A stretch of DNA of 64,000 bases from Cerrena zonata. Lineage: Eukaryota; Basidiomycota; Agaricomycetes; Polyporales; Cerrenaceae. This document shows, in pieces, positions 1 through 10,447 of the stretch. A program made the position numbers and the translations under genes. Below the pieces are notes generated by a model, which saw only the letters and a list, made by a program, of their open reading frames with translations, was not told where the DNA came from and searched no databases. The stretch is taken from contig JASBNA010000005.1 of NCBI GenBank assembly GCA_038087015.1, forward strand, positions 1,054,001-1,118,000. Reading direction: 5' to 3'. The first letter of the stretch is position 1. The number at the start of each line of letters is the position of its first letter.

Positions 1-225
1 AGGTATGTTAGAGCTTGAAGATAATCCTTCATTTTGGAAGTAGAGAGATCTTGCAATCACTGCTCGATTTTCGCGGAGGTATGTTGTAAGACCATGAACA
101 CCCATTCGAAGTTAGACGATTTTATGTAAACTTTATTCGGAAGAACGGTGTGAAGAAAGTCGTAGTTCAGGTCTAATTCAGAGTGAAGGTAACAAACATG
201 AGAGCAAAACAAAACAATTAAGAAA

Positions 226-318
226 TGACACGAGCGAGATTCGAACTCGCGCCCTTTCGGACTGGATATACTCGACTGAGCCTGATTCCAGCGCCTTAGA
301 CCACTCGGCCATCGTGCC
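226..318 (-). tRNA. tRNA-Leu(CAG) with a 13-nt intron
   Basis: Read on the minus strand from 318, the acceptor arms GGCACGA and TCGTGTC pair over 7 bp with one G-T pair. The T arm is GCGAG-TTCGAAT-CTCGC, and a long variable arm marks a class II tRNA. The anticodon stem CTGGA/TCCAG closes only if a 13-nt intron (about 268-280) is removed one base 3' of the anticodon, the normal place for nuclear tRNA introns. The anticodon is then CAG (282-284). The discriminator base is A, as in tRNA-Leu and unlike tRNA-Ser. T-rich sequence just downstream would serve as a pol III terminator. Leu(CAG) is preferred over Ser because of both anticodon and discriminator. Confidence 0.9.
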
Positions 319-1046
319 AACAGTGTATATTTGGAGTATATGATCCAGTAGTGAGCTAGTTCTGAATCTACTAATGCGAGAGGGGCAATGCTTCCACGGA
401 CGAGCCATTGTAAGGTTTAATTTGGCTGTACAGTGTACAATCCTTTCGTCTTCGAATTACTATGTATACGCCTACATAATGCAGAAGTTCATGTCCTTGG
501 ACAGTGACTGCGTGCCAGTGAGCGCCACGGCGTTACGGTAGCGGTATGTTTTCAAGTTGGTTTGCGACCACATAGTCCAACTATTCATACTCATGGCCTG
601 GGAATTGAATACTGAACGTTGAACGTTGCCAGTGAACGTCGGGGCTTCACAAGCAGTTATTTTATGAGTAAGTAATTACTTCCGTTGACTGTCACCTGTA
701 AAGCATCACCGTGAAACGCGAGAGCGGCTCGCGTAGGGATCTCTCACTGGCAATAAACAACCATACAAAGGAGATCACAAAAGTAATCCACATCATGGCG
801 GCTCCGTGTGTATGGGACTGGATGTGCTCCTAAAGGGGATATTATCTGGCCCTGGAACTGATTCTAATCGCACTGTATGCCCTTTTAGGATCATATAAAA
901 GTCCTGATTGACCAAGCCCGAACTGAAGGGTCCACAATCTGCCCAAGTCAAGTTGTATAGTAGTGGATTGTGTTCCAATATCAACAACCGTACGTATCTG
1001 ACTAATATGCACATTTATGACCTAAATTGTGTACGTGTATAGGCGT
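319..1046. other. Intergenic, no gene seen
   Basis: No ORF with family features and no RNA gene could be recognised between the tRNA and the F-box gene. The 73-codon minus-strand ORF at 793-1014 has no domain or paralogue. Confidence 0.5.
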
Positions 1047-2832
1047 ATGGACGATTCACTTGATGCCTTGGCTCTTCTATCTTCCAGAGAACTTGTGGCA
1101 GATAGCAAGCAGGAGACACTGGTCCATCAAATGCCCATAGACACTCCTTCAAATGGGGTGAATACAACATCCTCTGCCTTTCGGCTTCCGGGAGAGTTGC
1201 TACGAGAAATTTTCGTACATCTCATTGATTCGTTGGTAAAAGGGCTCGGTGCTAGGAGGTTTTATTGTCAGCCATTCCGACCAAGTAAGGAGAGACAGGA
1301 AGGAAGATGGAGACAATGGAGATACCGAGAATGATGTGCAGGATAAAGAGCACTGCTGTCATGTCCGCAGTCTACTCCCGATCGTCCTTACCCATGTTTG
1401 CTATAAGTGGAGAGCGACAGCTCTTTCGATCCCGGCACTTTGGACCGTATTGGACACAGAGGTTTACAAACATGTCGACATACTCCAGCTATACCTCGCC
1501 CGGTCTCAGGATTCCCTACTCGATCTATTCCTCTCGCATGAGGTAATATACGAAGATACAGGATACAACCGCCTTCTCGATAATTTGAAGATGATCCTGC
1601 AGGAGTCGTCCCGCATTAGGTCCATGAATCTAGAATTGTCACCCTCCATTCTATTCGACGCTTTTCACTGCGATGACATTGTTTACCCATTCACCCATCT
1701 CGAATCCCTAGATATTTATGTCCTGTTGAATGACGACCGTTGCCCGGATATCCTTCCTTACATTATTCGACTTGATGAAGATGACGACCCTGATGAAGTT
1801 CCACACTCATTACGTCATATCGTTCTGCGCCAAGTCTTTGTTGACTGGCCTGCACTCATCTCCCTCCCTCCGACAATCACACACTTGGATTTCGCGTTCT
1901 GTGAATCTCAATTTGGGAACATGAACGACATTCTTGCCGTCTTGAACAAACTTCCTGATTTAGAGGTATTTCGAAACAAGGCTTCTCTTCCCGTTAGCCA
2001 GGATGACCTCGAGGCTTCTCCGTTGAACGTTCATCTTCCTCGCCTGAAGGAATTGAGAATCGAGGAGCCCTACATAGATGATCTTTTCCAACATATCACC
2101 CACCCTGCTCTCACCAGGTTGCAATTGGATGTCAGGGTAGATGCCGATGCTGTCCCAGCACTTTGCTCCGAATTCTTTTCGAAGATCCTGCCTCCATCAC
2201 CAGATGAGCCTTGGACGTTAGCGACAATCACATTCCACGAAAAACATCGGGTAGAGCTCAATCTATGCACTGAAGCCTGCGATTATCAGCTTTTCGTCGA
2301 TTCACACCGTATTCACCTCAGCGTCGAACCCATTGGCGAATTAACAGGATTCGATGTTTGGCAATGTATCTTCGATGCGGCTCCTCCCACATCATTCTCA
2401 CATGTCAAGAACCTTACGATAAGCGATTATGTGCGCTGGCAATACGGAAACTACACGATTCCAGAGGCTCTCTTGTCTTCCCTCCTGAAGGCAGTGCCCC
2501 GCGTAGAATATGTCGAAGTCGTAGGGCCCGCTATTTTCAAAGTTCTGAGCGACTCCTCCGACGGGACGATGATAGCCCCCAATTTACAAGTCCTCACTCT
2601 GATCAACATAGCGATTGTGGAGGAAGTGGAAATCAATGATAGCCTTCAGGTTAGCGTAGATGAGGTTTGTAGATGTCTAGAAGATCGGAGTGCGAGGGGC
2701 TCAAACTTAATAACACTGAAGCTATTGGGGCATACCCATTTAAAGGTGTCTGGGGAGGGTCGTAACCGGCTACGGGGTGTGGTAGCTCAACTCTCTTCGT
2801 GGTGCCGTTGTAAAACTGCAGTAGCGGAATGA
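1047..2832 (+). CDS. F-box protein with leucine-rich C-terminal region
   Basis: The N-terminal segment carries the F-box core LPGELLREIFVHLIDSL (about 1186-1236). The main frame (to 2832) continues with THVCYKWRATALSIPALW, the second half of the F-box seen in basidiomycete F-box/LRR-like proteins. The remaining ~430 residues have scattered Leu/Ile-rich segments such as LPPTITHLDFAF and LPRLKELRIEEPYIDDLF, typical of the degenerate LRR part that selects substrates for SCF ubiquitin ligases. The two halves lie in different frames and must be joined by a short intron near 1236-1310. I could not fix its borders; 1236-1302 would keep the frame. The start is set at MDDSLDA; an in-frame ATG lies six codons upstream at 1029. 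The substrate is unknown. Confidence 0.75.
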
Positions 2833-3533
2833 TTAGCAAAACATTATACACCTCACGCAATACATTTCATTCAATGTGATTGTACTGATTCATGTGCTCA
2901 AATCCGGGAGGTTTTCTCCACGTTACGATGTAAGTACTATCCTCTGGTTGCCACTTTTGTTACTGGGTGATTCCTATGCAGCCTTGGGTCGCCGAGAGAA
3001 CTCTCATTAGTCTCCTCTTGATCTCAATATTTTCACAGTACTTACACCTTATAATGTGAAGATTAACCTGTCAGCCCGCGAGTTGAAGTGATACACAGAC
3101 CTCTCCAACTGAACGCCATTGTGTACAAAACCATAGCCTGAGATATATCTGTCTTAATAATATAGCTAGTAAAATACAACATCAACAAAACTGAAGTATA
3201 GTAAGGCGACAATGCAAACCTGATCATGGAGGAATAGAACCTACCCGAATGATTCTTTTGCAGTGAACTCCATAGGGATGTCATTACGTTGAGCGAATCT
3301 CCTTATGTGGGTACCCTGAAAAACAAACGGGTATTTTCTCATAAGTAAACCAATATGATCATGCTTTCCAAGTCTTAAGGTGATCGACCTCGATGCATGA
3401 GGTTTCGTGCTAGTGTTATCTAGTTAGGAACTTACTGCATTTATGGGTAGTTCTACGTCAATATATGTAGTTATACTCACGAGTTTTATCACTCGTTAAG
3501 CATTACATGCATTACATTCAATGCAGAAGGGTA
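2833..3533. other. Intergenic, no gene seen
   Basis: This AT-rich stretch lies between the 3' ends of two convergent genes. The minus ORF at 3063-3284 has no recognisable domain. Confidence 0.5.
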
Positions 3534-5116
3534 TTATACACCAGTAAGCTCTTGCAGCCATTCTGGAAAAAGGGACAACGCACGCATTGATTATCCTGTG
3601 CTATATTTTAATCAATACCACTCACCTCTCGTCAGCTCAAATGCAGCAAACGTACTCGCTGCTGCGGGTATACTATGAGTAAAGAAAGTTAACACAACTG
3701 GGGAACGAGGAACACATAATAAACGAGGTACCTTCGAAGAACTGTGAAAATGTTCGTCAGAGTCAATGAGAGGGAGCTCTTATATTGAGTACTTACGAGA
3801 CGGTGTTAGTCCTCTGAAAAGACCGACACTGAAAAGCAGCAAGATAATCAGTTTATTACCGGAATAGTAGATAGTCAACGCACAATCCGGATTCAGCTAC
3901 AATAGTCTTCATTTCATGTGCGATATACTGTACGGGTGTGCCTTTTGGTGGTTCAGCTCGTAGTTGAATGCGAGATTTTACCACATCTGTATACAATATG
4001 AGATAATTGTATCAAATTAGTGCGGTGGGTTCGTTACCTAACGGGTAACACGATAACCAATAAGCAATCTTTGATATACCATCAGCTGCGGTCAATCGTA
4101 GAGATGCTGAGGAACTTACACCACCAGTGGCACCACTCGCTAGTAGAGCCCAGACAGGTAATTGTTGCCCATACACGGAAGCAAACTTTCGTTTTGAGAA
4201 CTCGAAAGCTAGACAATATTCTTATCGCGAACGTATAAAGCACCACAGCGTGAGAGGCTTACCTGTATAAAATCTATGAGAGAAATGAGTCAGCTCCGTA
4301 GAAATATAATAAGGGAATGTAGCCCACCCAGCATAAGCAGGAATTTCTCTAGCTACAGTGACCTATATACTAATGTTCAGTACAACAGTAACAAGAGAAG
4401 TGAATTAGAAAGATGTACCCAGTACCCGCGCATGATCCCGTGTCTAAATCCATAATTGGACCACATTTCTTGAACCACTGCTCGCAGCCGTTTGTCGTCT
4501 TTGGATCCGTACTGACCTTGCATACGAACCTTGAACATTTCAACTAAACATGATATCGATATCTAGGTGACCTAAGAGACTGCGGTTGAAGAAGGACCAC
4601 ATACCAGGACTCGCAAGTATCGCATTGGCAGCTCCTGCCATAGCTCCAGCAGCTGCAATCTCCTTCAAGGAGAGCTGTGGGAACGGCGAGATGAGACGTT
4701 TCGATGCACCGTATGCCGCGAACAGCAGTGAGTTCACTCCGGCGATACCGATTAGAGGACTAGCCATGCCTGACACTGGGTTAGTCAATTTAGAAAGAAA
4801 AAAGGTTATCCAAACCTTTGTAAAGAGCAAAGAAGCCTTCGTTTCGGAGAGTCTGCTTGAGAATGTCCATGGGACCGTTCTACGTAGAGCATGATATTCA
4901 GAGTCAGTAGAGTACGTTTCCGTTTCAACTTACAAACATCCCATCTATGATTCACGACATAAACCATCAGTGTCCAATACCGAGTCAATTTGAATTGAAC
5001 ACACTTGGGGCAATTTGAGCACGCGTCTTGATGGTATCTAGAGGTTGGCCGACCAGAACTTGAGCTGCCCCTCCAACACTACCAGCCAAAAGCTCATTTA
5101 CTGTTCTCAAGTCCAT
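3534..5116 (-). CDS. Mitochondrial carrier (SLC25 family, Ymc/carnitine-carrier-like)
   Basis: An inner-membrane solute carrier reconstructed from about ten exons. Repeat 1 starts at ATG 5116 and has the signature PLDTIKTR. Repeat 2 has ASPVEMFKVRMQGQYG followed by VTVAREIPAYAGFYTG. Repeat 3 has YWLSCYPLDVVKSRIQ, then SVGLFRGLTPS, IPAAASTFAAFELTRE and the end EWLQELTGV. Three tripartite repeats with Px[DE]xx[KR]x[RQ]-type signatures define SLC25. The VAREIPAYAG block and the lack of an N-terminal extension resemble the Ymc1/acylcarnitine carrier branch, but the substrate cannot be read from sequence. Two exons are only 11 nt long (4934-4944 and 4263-4273). The gene is divergent from REX4 with 301 bp between the start codons. 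Confidence 0.88.
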
Positions 5117-5417
5117 CTTGATGTATGTAAGGGAAGAAAGAAATGGTCAAGCTCAAGCTCGGAAATCATCTCAGACTTCGCTTGAACTTCAAGTTGATAC
5201 GATTCCGTGTCAGACTCGCGCGATCCCATTGTCATCATAGCCACGTGCTAGAGACCCTAACCCCAGACTATCCTTTTTTAGGAACTCGATCACGGAAGTT
5301 AATGATCATGAAATATTGAAGGCTGCCACTCCCAAGTTGTTACTGACTTGCATCATCTGTTACGGTGAATGTTTAAAGGCACCCTATCTTTAGCTTATAA
5401 CTCTTAATTCAGGTGCT
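5117..5417. promoter_or_regulatory. Shared upstream region of carrier and REX4
   Basis: This 301-bp gap separates the start codons of two divergent genes, so it must hold both promoters. No clear TATA box was identified. Inference from gene arrangement only. Confidence 0.5.
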
Positions 5418-6885
5418 ATGTCTCCCTCTGCAAAGGCAGGACCGTCGAAAGCCTCATCAAATTGGCTTGCATTGCAAAAAGTCAGCACGAAACCCTGCAC
5501 ACTCGAACGCTTCTAATGTATTTATATTCATATCTATAGAAAATAGGAACCTCTACCAAGGCTGGTCATGTACGCAAAAGGCGAAAGGTTGAACATACGA
5601 ATGCCTCACCTGAAGCTACAGTAACTCCAGCTGCATCTGCAGAGACTTCTTTTACGAGAGGTCATCAAGCAGTAGCTTCTACTTCTAGCACAACGTTGAC
5701 AACATTGAATTCTCTGCCGGATACCATCAAGAATGGAGAATCACTTTCTTCCCTTAGGAGAATGATCTATGGCGAACTGGAATATACCCCGTATCAACAA
5801 CAGTGCGTAGAAAATATACTTATGTGCTGCTTTTCTGTTGTATTAACACGCCACTTGGAATAGACCAGGAAAATATCTTGCGTTGGATTGCGAAATGGTT
5901 GGTGTAGGAATCGAGGGGAAGGAGTCGTCGTTGGCCCGTGTCAGTTTAGTCAACTATCACGGTGCTATAATTATGGACGAATTTGTACGACAACGAGAGC
6001 GGGTGGTCGACTACCGTACTGAGTTCAGCGGTATACGACCCAGTGATATGATAAACGGTCAGCAGGCCCCATTCATCCGTAACCCCAAGCTTTACTTAAA
6101 TTTCATCCAGCGAAACCTTTTAACGAGGTACAAGAAAAGGTCGCCGAACTAATTAAAGACAGGATCTTAGTTGGCCACGCCATCCACAATGATATGAAGG
6201 TTTGTTATAAACATTCATTTGTCAATGGCCGTTCCGCTGATAATTATGTATCGTATGTCATAGGCTCTTCTACTGTCACAACCACGACATCAAACCCGCG
6301 ATACCCAACTGGAAGCAAAGAAGCATAAGCTTACAAAATCCTCAAGGCCGGCTCTCCGACATCTAGTCCAACAAGAACTGAACATCGCCATTCAAACGGG
6401 CGAACATTCATCGGTATGTACCTAATATTGTTCGCCGTCTGCTTATCTTGCCAACCATTCATTCTTGCGTGACACAGGTTACTGATGCGCGGGCTACAAT
6501 GGCAATCTATCGTATACATCGGAAAGTCTGGGATAAGGGACACCCACCCATCTCATCCATCGAGACCGGCAAGAAACGCAAACATAATGCTTCAACCGCC
6601 GATGATGCGGAGGATGAGTCAGGTAATGAGGATGATGTTGACCCATCATCATCAAGTAACAAGTCTACGAAACTAAAAAGTCAATCAAATTCGTCTAAAG
6701 AAAGGCCGCAAGGGTTCCCTGGAGGTGGTCGAAAAGGCGTTAGCTCTGGATTGTCCACGATCGTCAAACGCAGTGGATCGTCGGCGTCTTCGGGAGCGAA
6801 TAGTAGTAAAAAATCGGCGTGGTGGAAAGAGCTTGGAAATGGTCCAGGGAGCTCCAAGGGCTCGATGAGGATGAAAGTCGGATGA
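5418..6885 (+). CDS. REX4: RNA exonuclease 4 (DEDDh, pre-rRNA processing)
   Basis: Exon 1 starts MSPSAKAGPSK at 5418. After a basic Ser/Thr-rich linker, the exonuclease domain begins with LALDCEMVGVGIEGKESSLARVS-type sequence (ExoI motif DxE, from about 5880). It continues with GHAIHNDMKALLLSQP (ExoII; an intron falls between K and A) and ends with SSVTDARATMAIYR (ExoIII, with the H and D of the DEDDh set in TGEHSSVTDA). LDCEMVGVG is the hallmark of REX4 and its ISG20L2/XPMC2 relatives. Five introns are inferred, including about 6058-6110, 6198-6264 and 6416-6478. The C-terminus is acidic, then Ser/Gly/Lys-rich, and fits a nucleolar protein. The expected role is 3'-5' trimming in ITS1 processing of pre-rRNA. 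Confidence 0.9.
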
Positions 6886-7433
6886 TCCTTGTGTGATGGG
6901 GGTTCTAATAATGTTGCACTGTAATGTTCTTCGGCTGCAGAGTGTCCATCATTGTTCTAAAACAATATACATCGGTCTTCGATGCATGCATTGAAAGGAA
7001 CGGGAGTTGCAGTTGTGTCTGACTTGATGATGTCCAAACGTTCGAAAGTCAAGTCCAAGAATAGGTGGGAATGCAAACAATGTATGAAACGTGAATATTT
7101 GAATAACAGCATACTTTTAGTTCCAACAGTACAAAGAAAGCACGACGATAACACGACCCAAAATACAAAGTGACAGTTGGCGATATACAAATGGGAATGC
7201 AAAGAACGTCTAGGGTTACATCATATGGAAGATGTCTGATACATAAATTCCAAACACAAATACAATAAATGACCTTGACCAATAGATGGCACCAATAGTA
7301 AGTGTACAACCACACGTAAATGGGGAAAAATAAAATGAAATGATGCAGGAAGGGTATGGAAAAGGTACAATTTGAAACATTGCATGTGATGCCGGACTGG
7401 GTGGCGAATGGCAGGGTAGCGTAACAAAGACAT
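6886..7433. other. Intergenic between convergent genes
   Basis: Holds the 3' ends of REX4 (+) and the membrane-protein gene (-). ORFs here (for example 7049-7672 minus) overlap the real gene in another frame or lack domains. Confidence 0.5.
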
Positions 7434-9560
7434 CTATCTCCCTGGGGTGTACTGATCGAACTGCAATGGTGCCATCTGGGGAAGAGGTGGTAGAACCGCC
7501 CGAACCGACTTCCTGCTATCTGCATCAGAACCCTCCTCAGAAAGTTTCTCTCCCCGTTCCTCTCTAACAGCCTCAAACGGCGTTTCGCCCAATGTGATGA
7601 CACTCCCAGCACGGCTGCGACTAGAGTAAGGAAGAGGGTTGATCGCAGACAAGCTACTGATGCTCCCACCACGGCTTCGGCTGTGATGATGCGTAGGGCG
7701 TAGTGGGGGGCTTGTCGGCGGAGAGGAAAGGAACGGTGATTGAGGCAGTGGACGAAGAGCGGGACTGTCTTTTCTTTTTACATAGGCAGGCTGACCTGAC
7801 TTCGATATCTTCTTGTAGTTCTGAGAGTTTTCGGGCGGTAAAGGATAGAGTGAAGTCGATGAAGAGGGTTGGTTCGGTGGAGTGGGTAGTGGTCGAATAT
7901 TTCGACTAGTCGTAGGAATATTGGGTAACGGATGTGAAGAGCTGGAAAGTCTTGGAGTAGCGGATGATGATTCTTTTCCTGTCGTAGGATCGAAGTATGA
8001 CAAGGATCCACTTTGACCACCATGAGTCGAAGGTACTGTTTCATATTGCGATGTCGTATGATGTGACCCTGACATTCGAAGGTACGCTCTTGATGTTGAT
8101 GGTTCAGGAGTATCCTCGCTCCCTCCGATGGGTAGACTCATCACGGAGCTTGCTGACGAGGCCAGTCGATTCCCCGGGAGGACGGGGGCATTAGTGGACA
8201 AACTTGCCCGTCTGAGCATGTCCGATGGCCTCAATCGGGATTCCAGCGGAGTACGATGGATGGTGGGAGGCATTTCAGAAACCGTCGATCCCGATCGTCG
8301 ACGTGAAATAGAGGTAGGTAGGGTGTTGTCGACAGATGACACTGCAGGGTAGCGGGAAGGACTATCATTCGATGAAGCACTGGCAATGGATGATCCCTTG
8401 CGGAATGCGCCGGTCAGTGGCGGTGATTGAGTTGAAGATGAGCTGGGCGCTGTGGAAGTGGTCCATGAGGATGGAGGATTGCTCGACGATGTAGGTGGTC
8501 TGAACGGTAGAGCAGTCGGTGCTGAATGGTTGCTCGAAATAGGTGGACGGAATCTGTTCAACCGTATATCCGACTGAGGTAGGGCCGCGTTCGAATTGGA
8601 TCGCACCGATCGGGATCGAGAGAGGGAGCCCGACTGCGACGACTGTGGGACTGGAGGAGAAGCAGGTGGGGAGGGAAGTTGGATAGAGTGTGGTCGAGAT
8701 GACCTACTCTTTGCCTTGACAGGATGTTCCATTGAAAGTTCTATACTAGAAACGGACAAAGGATAAGTTCCTGGGTGGGACAAGGGTCCAGGAGAGAATA
8801 CAAGGGTCGGATTGGGAATAGGAAAAGTACTTGGTGCGACTTGAGCGGATTTATTCTGGTCAGCAGGAGGAGAAGACTTGGACGGCAGTCCTGGGGGAGC
8901 AGGACTCCGTTGGGGAGATGGCAATCCCGATGCTGATACGTGTGCTGACCAGGCGCTGCTTTCAGAGCGCTCTCCGGTTTTCACGGAGCGACCTCCTGCT
9001 GCCCAGCCATCCTGGCCGTGGTGGGAGATGGTGGCATTGTCTGTTGGAAAGGAATACACCTCGACCTTCTCCATCCCATCTCTATCATCAATCGTGTCCG
9101 TGCTCTCATTATTGGACCCTTGCAGATCCGACCATGTGAAGGTTGAGAATGGCGTGAGGAGAGGAAGCAGAGTATCCGGACCGGCACCTGTCTTCTTGTG
9201 ATGGAACGGAGACTGTCGTTGGTGAGAGAGGAAAGACAGTAAGCTCGGTCTGCGCTCGCTAGTGGAACTGTTCTCAACATCCCGCGCAACACGTATATTT
9301 CGCGCCTGCCTGCGTCTACTGAGCGGTACCACGATGACCACTATGAATGCGATTAATGCCAGTCCTCCCAGCACACCAAAGATCACCCCCAGATTCGGGG
9401 ACGGGCTCGTGCCATTCGAAGACTGATTCTGCTGATTCTGACCGAAGGGTATATGATTAGCGCCTTGAGAAGAACGAGATCTTGAGCATAAAACATACGA
9501 TTGGATCTCCTGCTGACTGATTGCAATTCGGACACTCTGCTGGTATAGCCATGAAGCAAT
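7434..9560 (-). CDS. Single-pass membrane protein with long Ser/Pro-rich cytoplasmic tail (5' exons unresolved)
   Basis: The main exon (7434 to about 9460) encodes NGTSPSPNLGVIFGVL, a hydrophobic segment (VLGGLALIAFIVVIVVPL) and a basic stop-transfer RRRQARN. About 600 residues rich in Ser, Pro, Thr and Arg follow, with patches such as SRSRSVRSNSN and RPLPTPPNQPSSS that look like kinase or SH3 targets. The layout (outside, TM, basic stop, disordered tail) suggests a type I plasma-membrane protein such as a Wsc/Mid2-like sensor or polarity protein, but no named family was recognised. A further 5' exon with Cys residues (AIPAECPNCNQSAGDPI, about 9499-9552) and possibly others up to about 9830 seem to encode the extracellular part. 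I could not join them in frame, so the start given is approximate. Confidence 0.6.
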   Translation of the reverse strand: MASWLYQQSVRIAISQQEIQSYVLCSRSRSSQGANHIPFGQNQQNQSSNGTSPSPNLGVIFGVLGGLALIAFIVVIVVPLSRRRQARNIRVARDVENSSTSERRPSLLSFLSHQRQSPFHHKKTGAGPDTLLPLLTPFSTFTWSDLQGSNNESTDTIDDRDGMEKVEVYSFPTDNATISHHGQDGWAAGGRSVKTGERSESSAWSAHVSASGLPSPQRSPAPPGLPSKSSPPADQNKSAQVAPSTFPIPNPTLVFSPGPLSHPGTYPLSVSSIELSMEHPVKAKSRSSRPHSIQLPSPPASPPVPQSSQSGSLSRSRSVRSNSNAALPQSDIRLNRFRPPISSNHSAPTALPFRPPTSSSNPPSSWTTSTAPSSSSTQSPPLTGAFRKGSSIASASSNDSPSRYPAVSSVDNTLPTSISRRRSGSTVSEMPPTIHRTPLESRLRPSDMLRRASLSTNAPVLPGNRLASSASSVMSLPIGGSEDTPEPSTSRAYLRMSGSHHTTSQYETVPSTHGGQSGSLSYFDPTTGKESSSATPRLSSSSHPLPNIPTTSRNIRPLPTPPNQPSSSTSLYPLPPENSQNYKKISKSGQPAYVKRKDSPALRPLPQSPFLSSPPTSPPLRPTHHHSRSRGGSISSLSAINPLPYSSRSRAGSVITLGETPFEAVREERGEKLSEEGSDADSRKSVRAVLPPLPQMAPLQFDQYTPGR

Positions 9561-10447
9561 CGAGATAGAGAAGAATTAGCGGGGAAGGTGTTGGATGGAT
9601 TCATGAGTATTTCAAGTATTATGAATATATGCAGCCTGCACCACCGGTGGAGATGTTGGAGACGAGTCCAGTCCCCACCACGACGTACTACTGGAGTATA
9701 CACATTCAAACTGGGCTCCGTTCGAGGACTCCAACTCCCAGAGGAGATAACACCTATGACCAGGGATGGGGGGCTGTCACTAGTCCCGTTGACCCAGGGC
9801 TCCCATGGGTAAGATTTAGAGAGCTATTCCGAAGCTATCCAGGGATCAAATGTTTTCTCACGGCGGGATACATACCGAGTAATCCTGGTCTTACAGAGCT
9901 GGGCAATACGCAGTTCAGAAAGGGGATACAGAACGGTGAGGTAAGAAGCAAAGATGACCGTCCGGAACAACGTATGTTTCGTTCTCTCTATCTCACTGAA
10001 CAGTTGGAAATAAATATTGACGGTGTGGGAAATTATTCTAGCATAGTAATTTCAATTAATGAATTGCATTTCAATACATTTTTATCAATAAGAAATTATT
10101 TCTCACAACTTGACCCGGATTTACTTCTTCGCCAGCTTCAAGTTCAGATTCAATTCCTGAGTATCATGATACTGTACTACAAATTCTGTCCTGGCACAAG
10201 GCCATCCGCAGACGATGAGCTAATGTCCTTCCAGGAATCTTTCCATCTTACACGGCCAAGCACTGGTGACCGGTCAGCGTAGTATTTTGAATCGACCATT
10301 TATGGAGAATTGTGCTCACGTTCCGGCGGACAGCGTATTGACCAAATGACCATGACAGCGAATATCAATTTGCCCTGCCACAGAGCTTCTAAGTTCTGAC
10401 CAAACAAGACGCCTACAGGTCTTGCTTCTCCTATCTGTATGCCAGAC
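9561..10447. other. Probable 5' exons of the membrane protein, then intergenic
   Basis: On the minus strand at about 9640-9760, an open stretch with SSNGAQFECVYSSST could be an extracellular exon of the membrane-protein gene. The plus-strand 217-codon ORF at 9629-10282 lies over it, shows no domain and is not accepted. From about 10283 to the ligase start nothing was recognised apart from expected promoter sequence. Confidence 0.35.

Noticed and set aside
226..318. tRNA-Ser reading of the class II tRNA
   Set aside because: The anticodon stem closes only with CAG plus intron, and the discriminator is A, which fits Leu.
1249..1334. Independent start of the F-box main frame at 1249
   Set aside because: The F-box core lies in the upstream frame, so an intron join is more likely than a separate start.
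9629..10282. 217-codon plus ORF
   Set aside because: No domain; it overlaps probable 5' exons of the minus-strand membrane protein.
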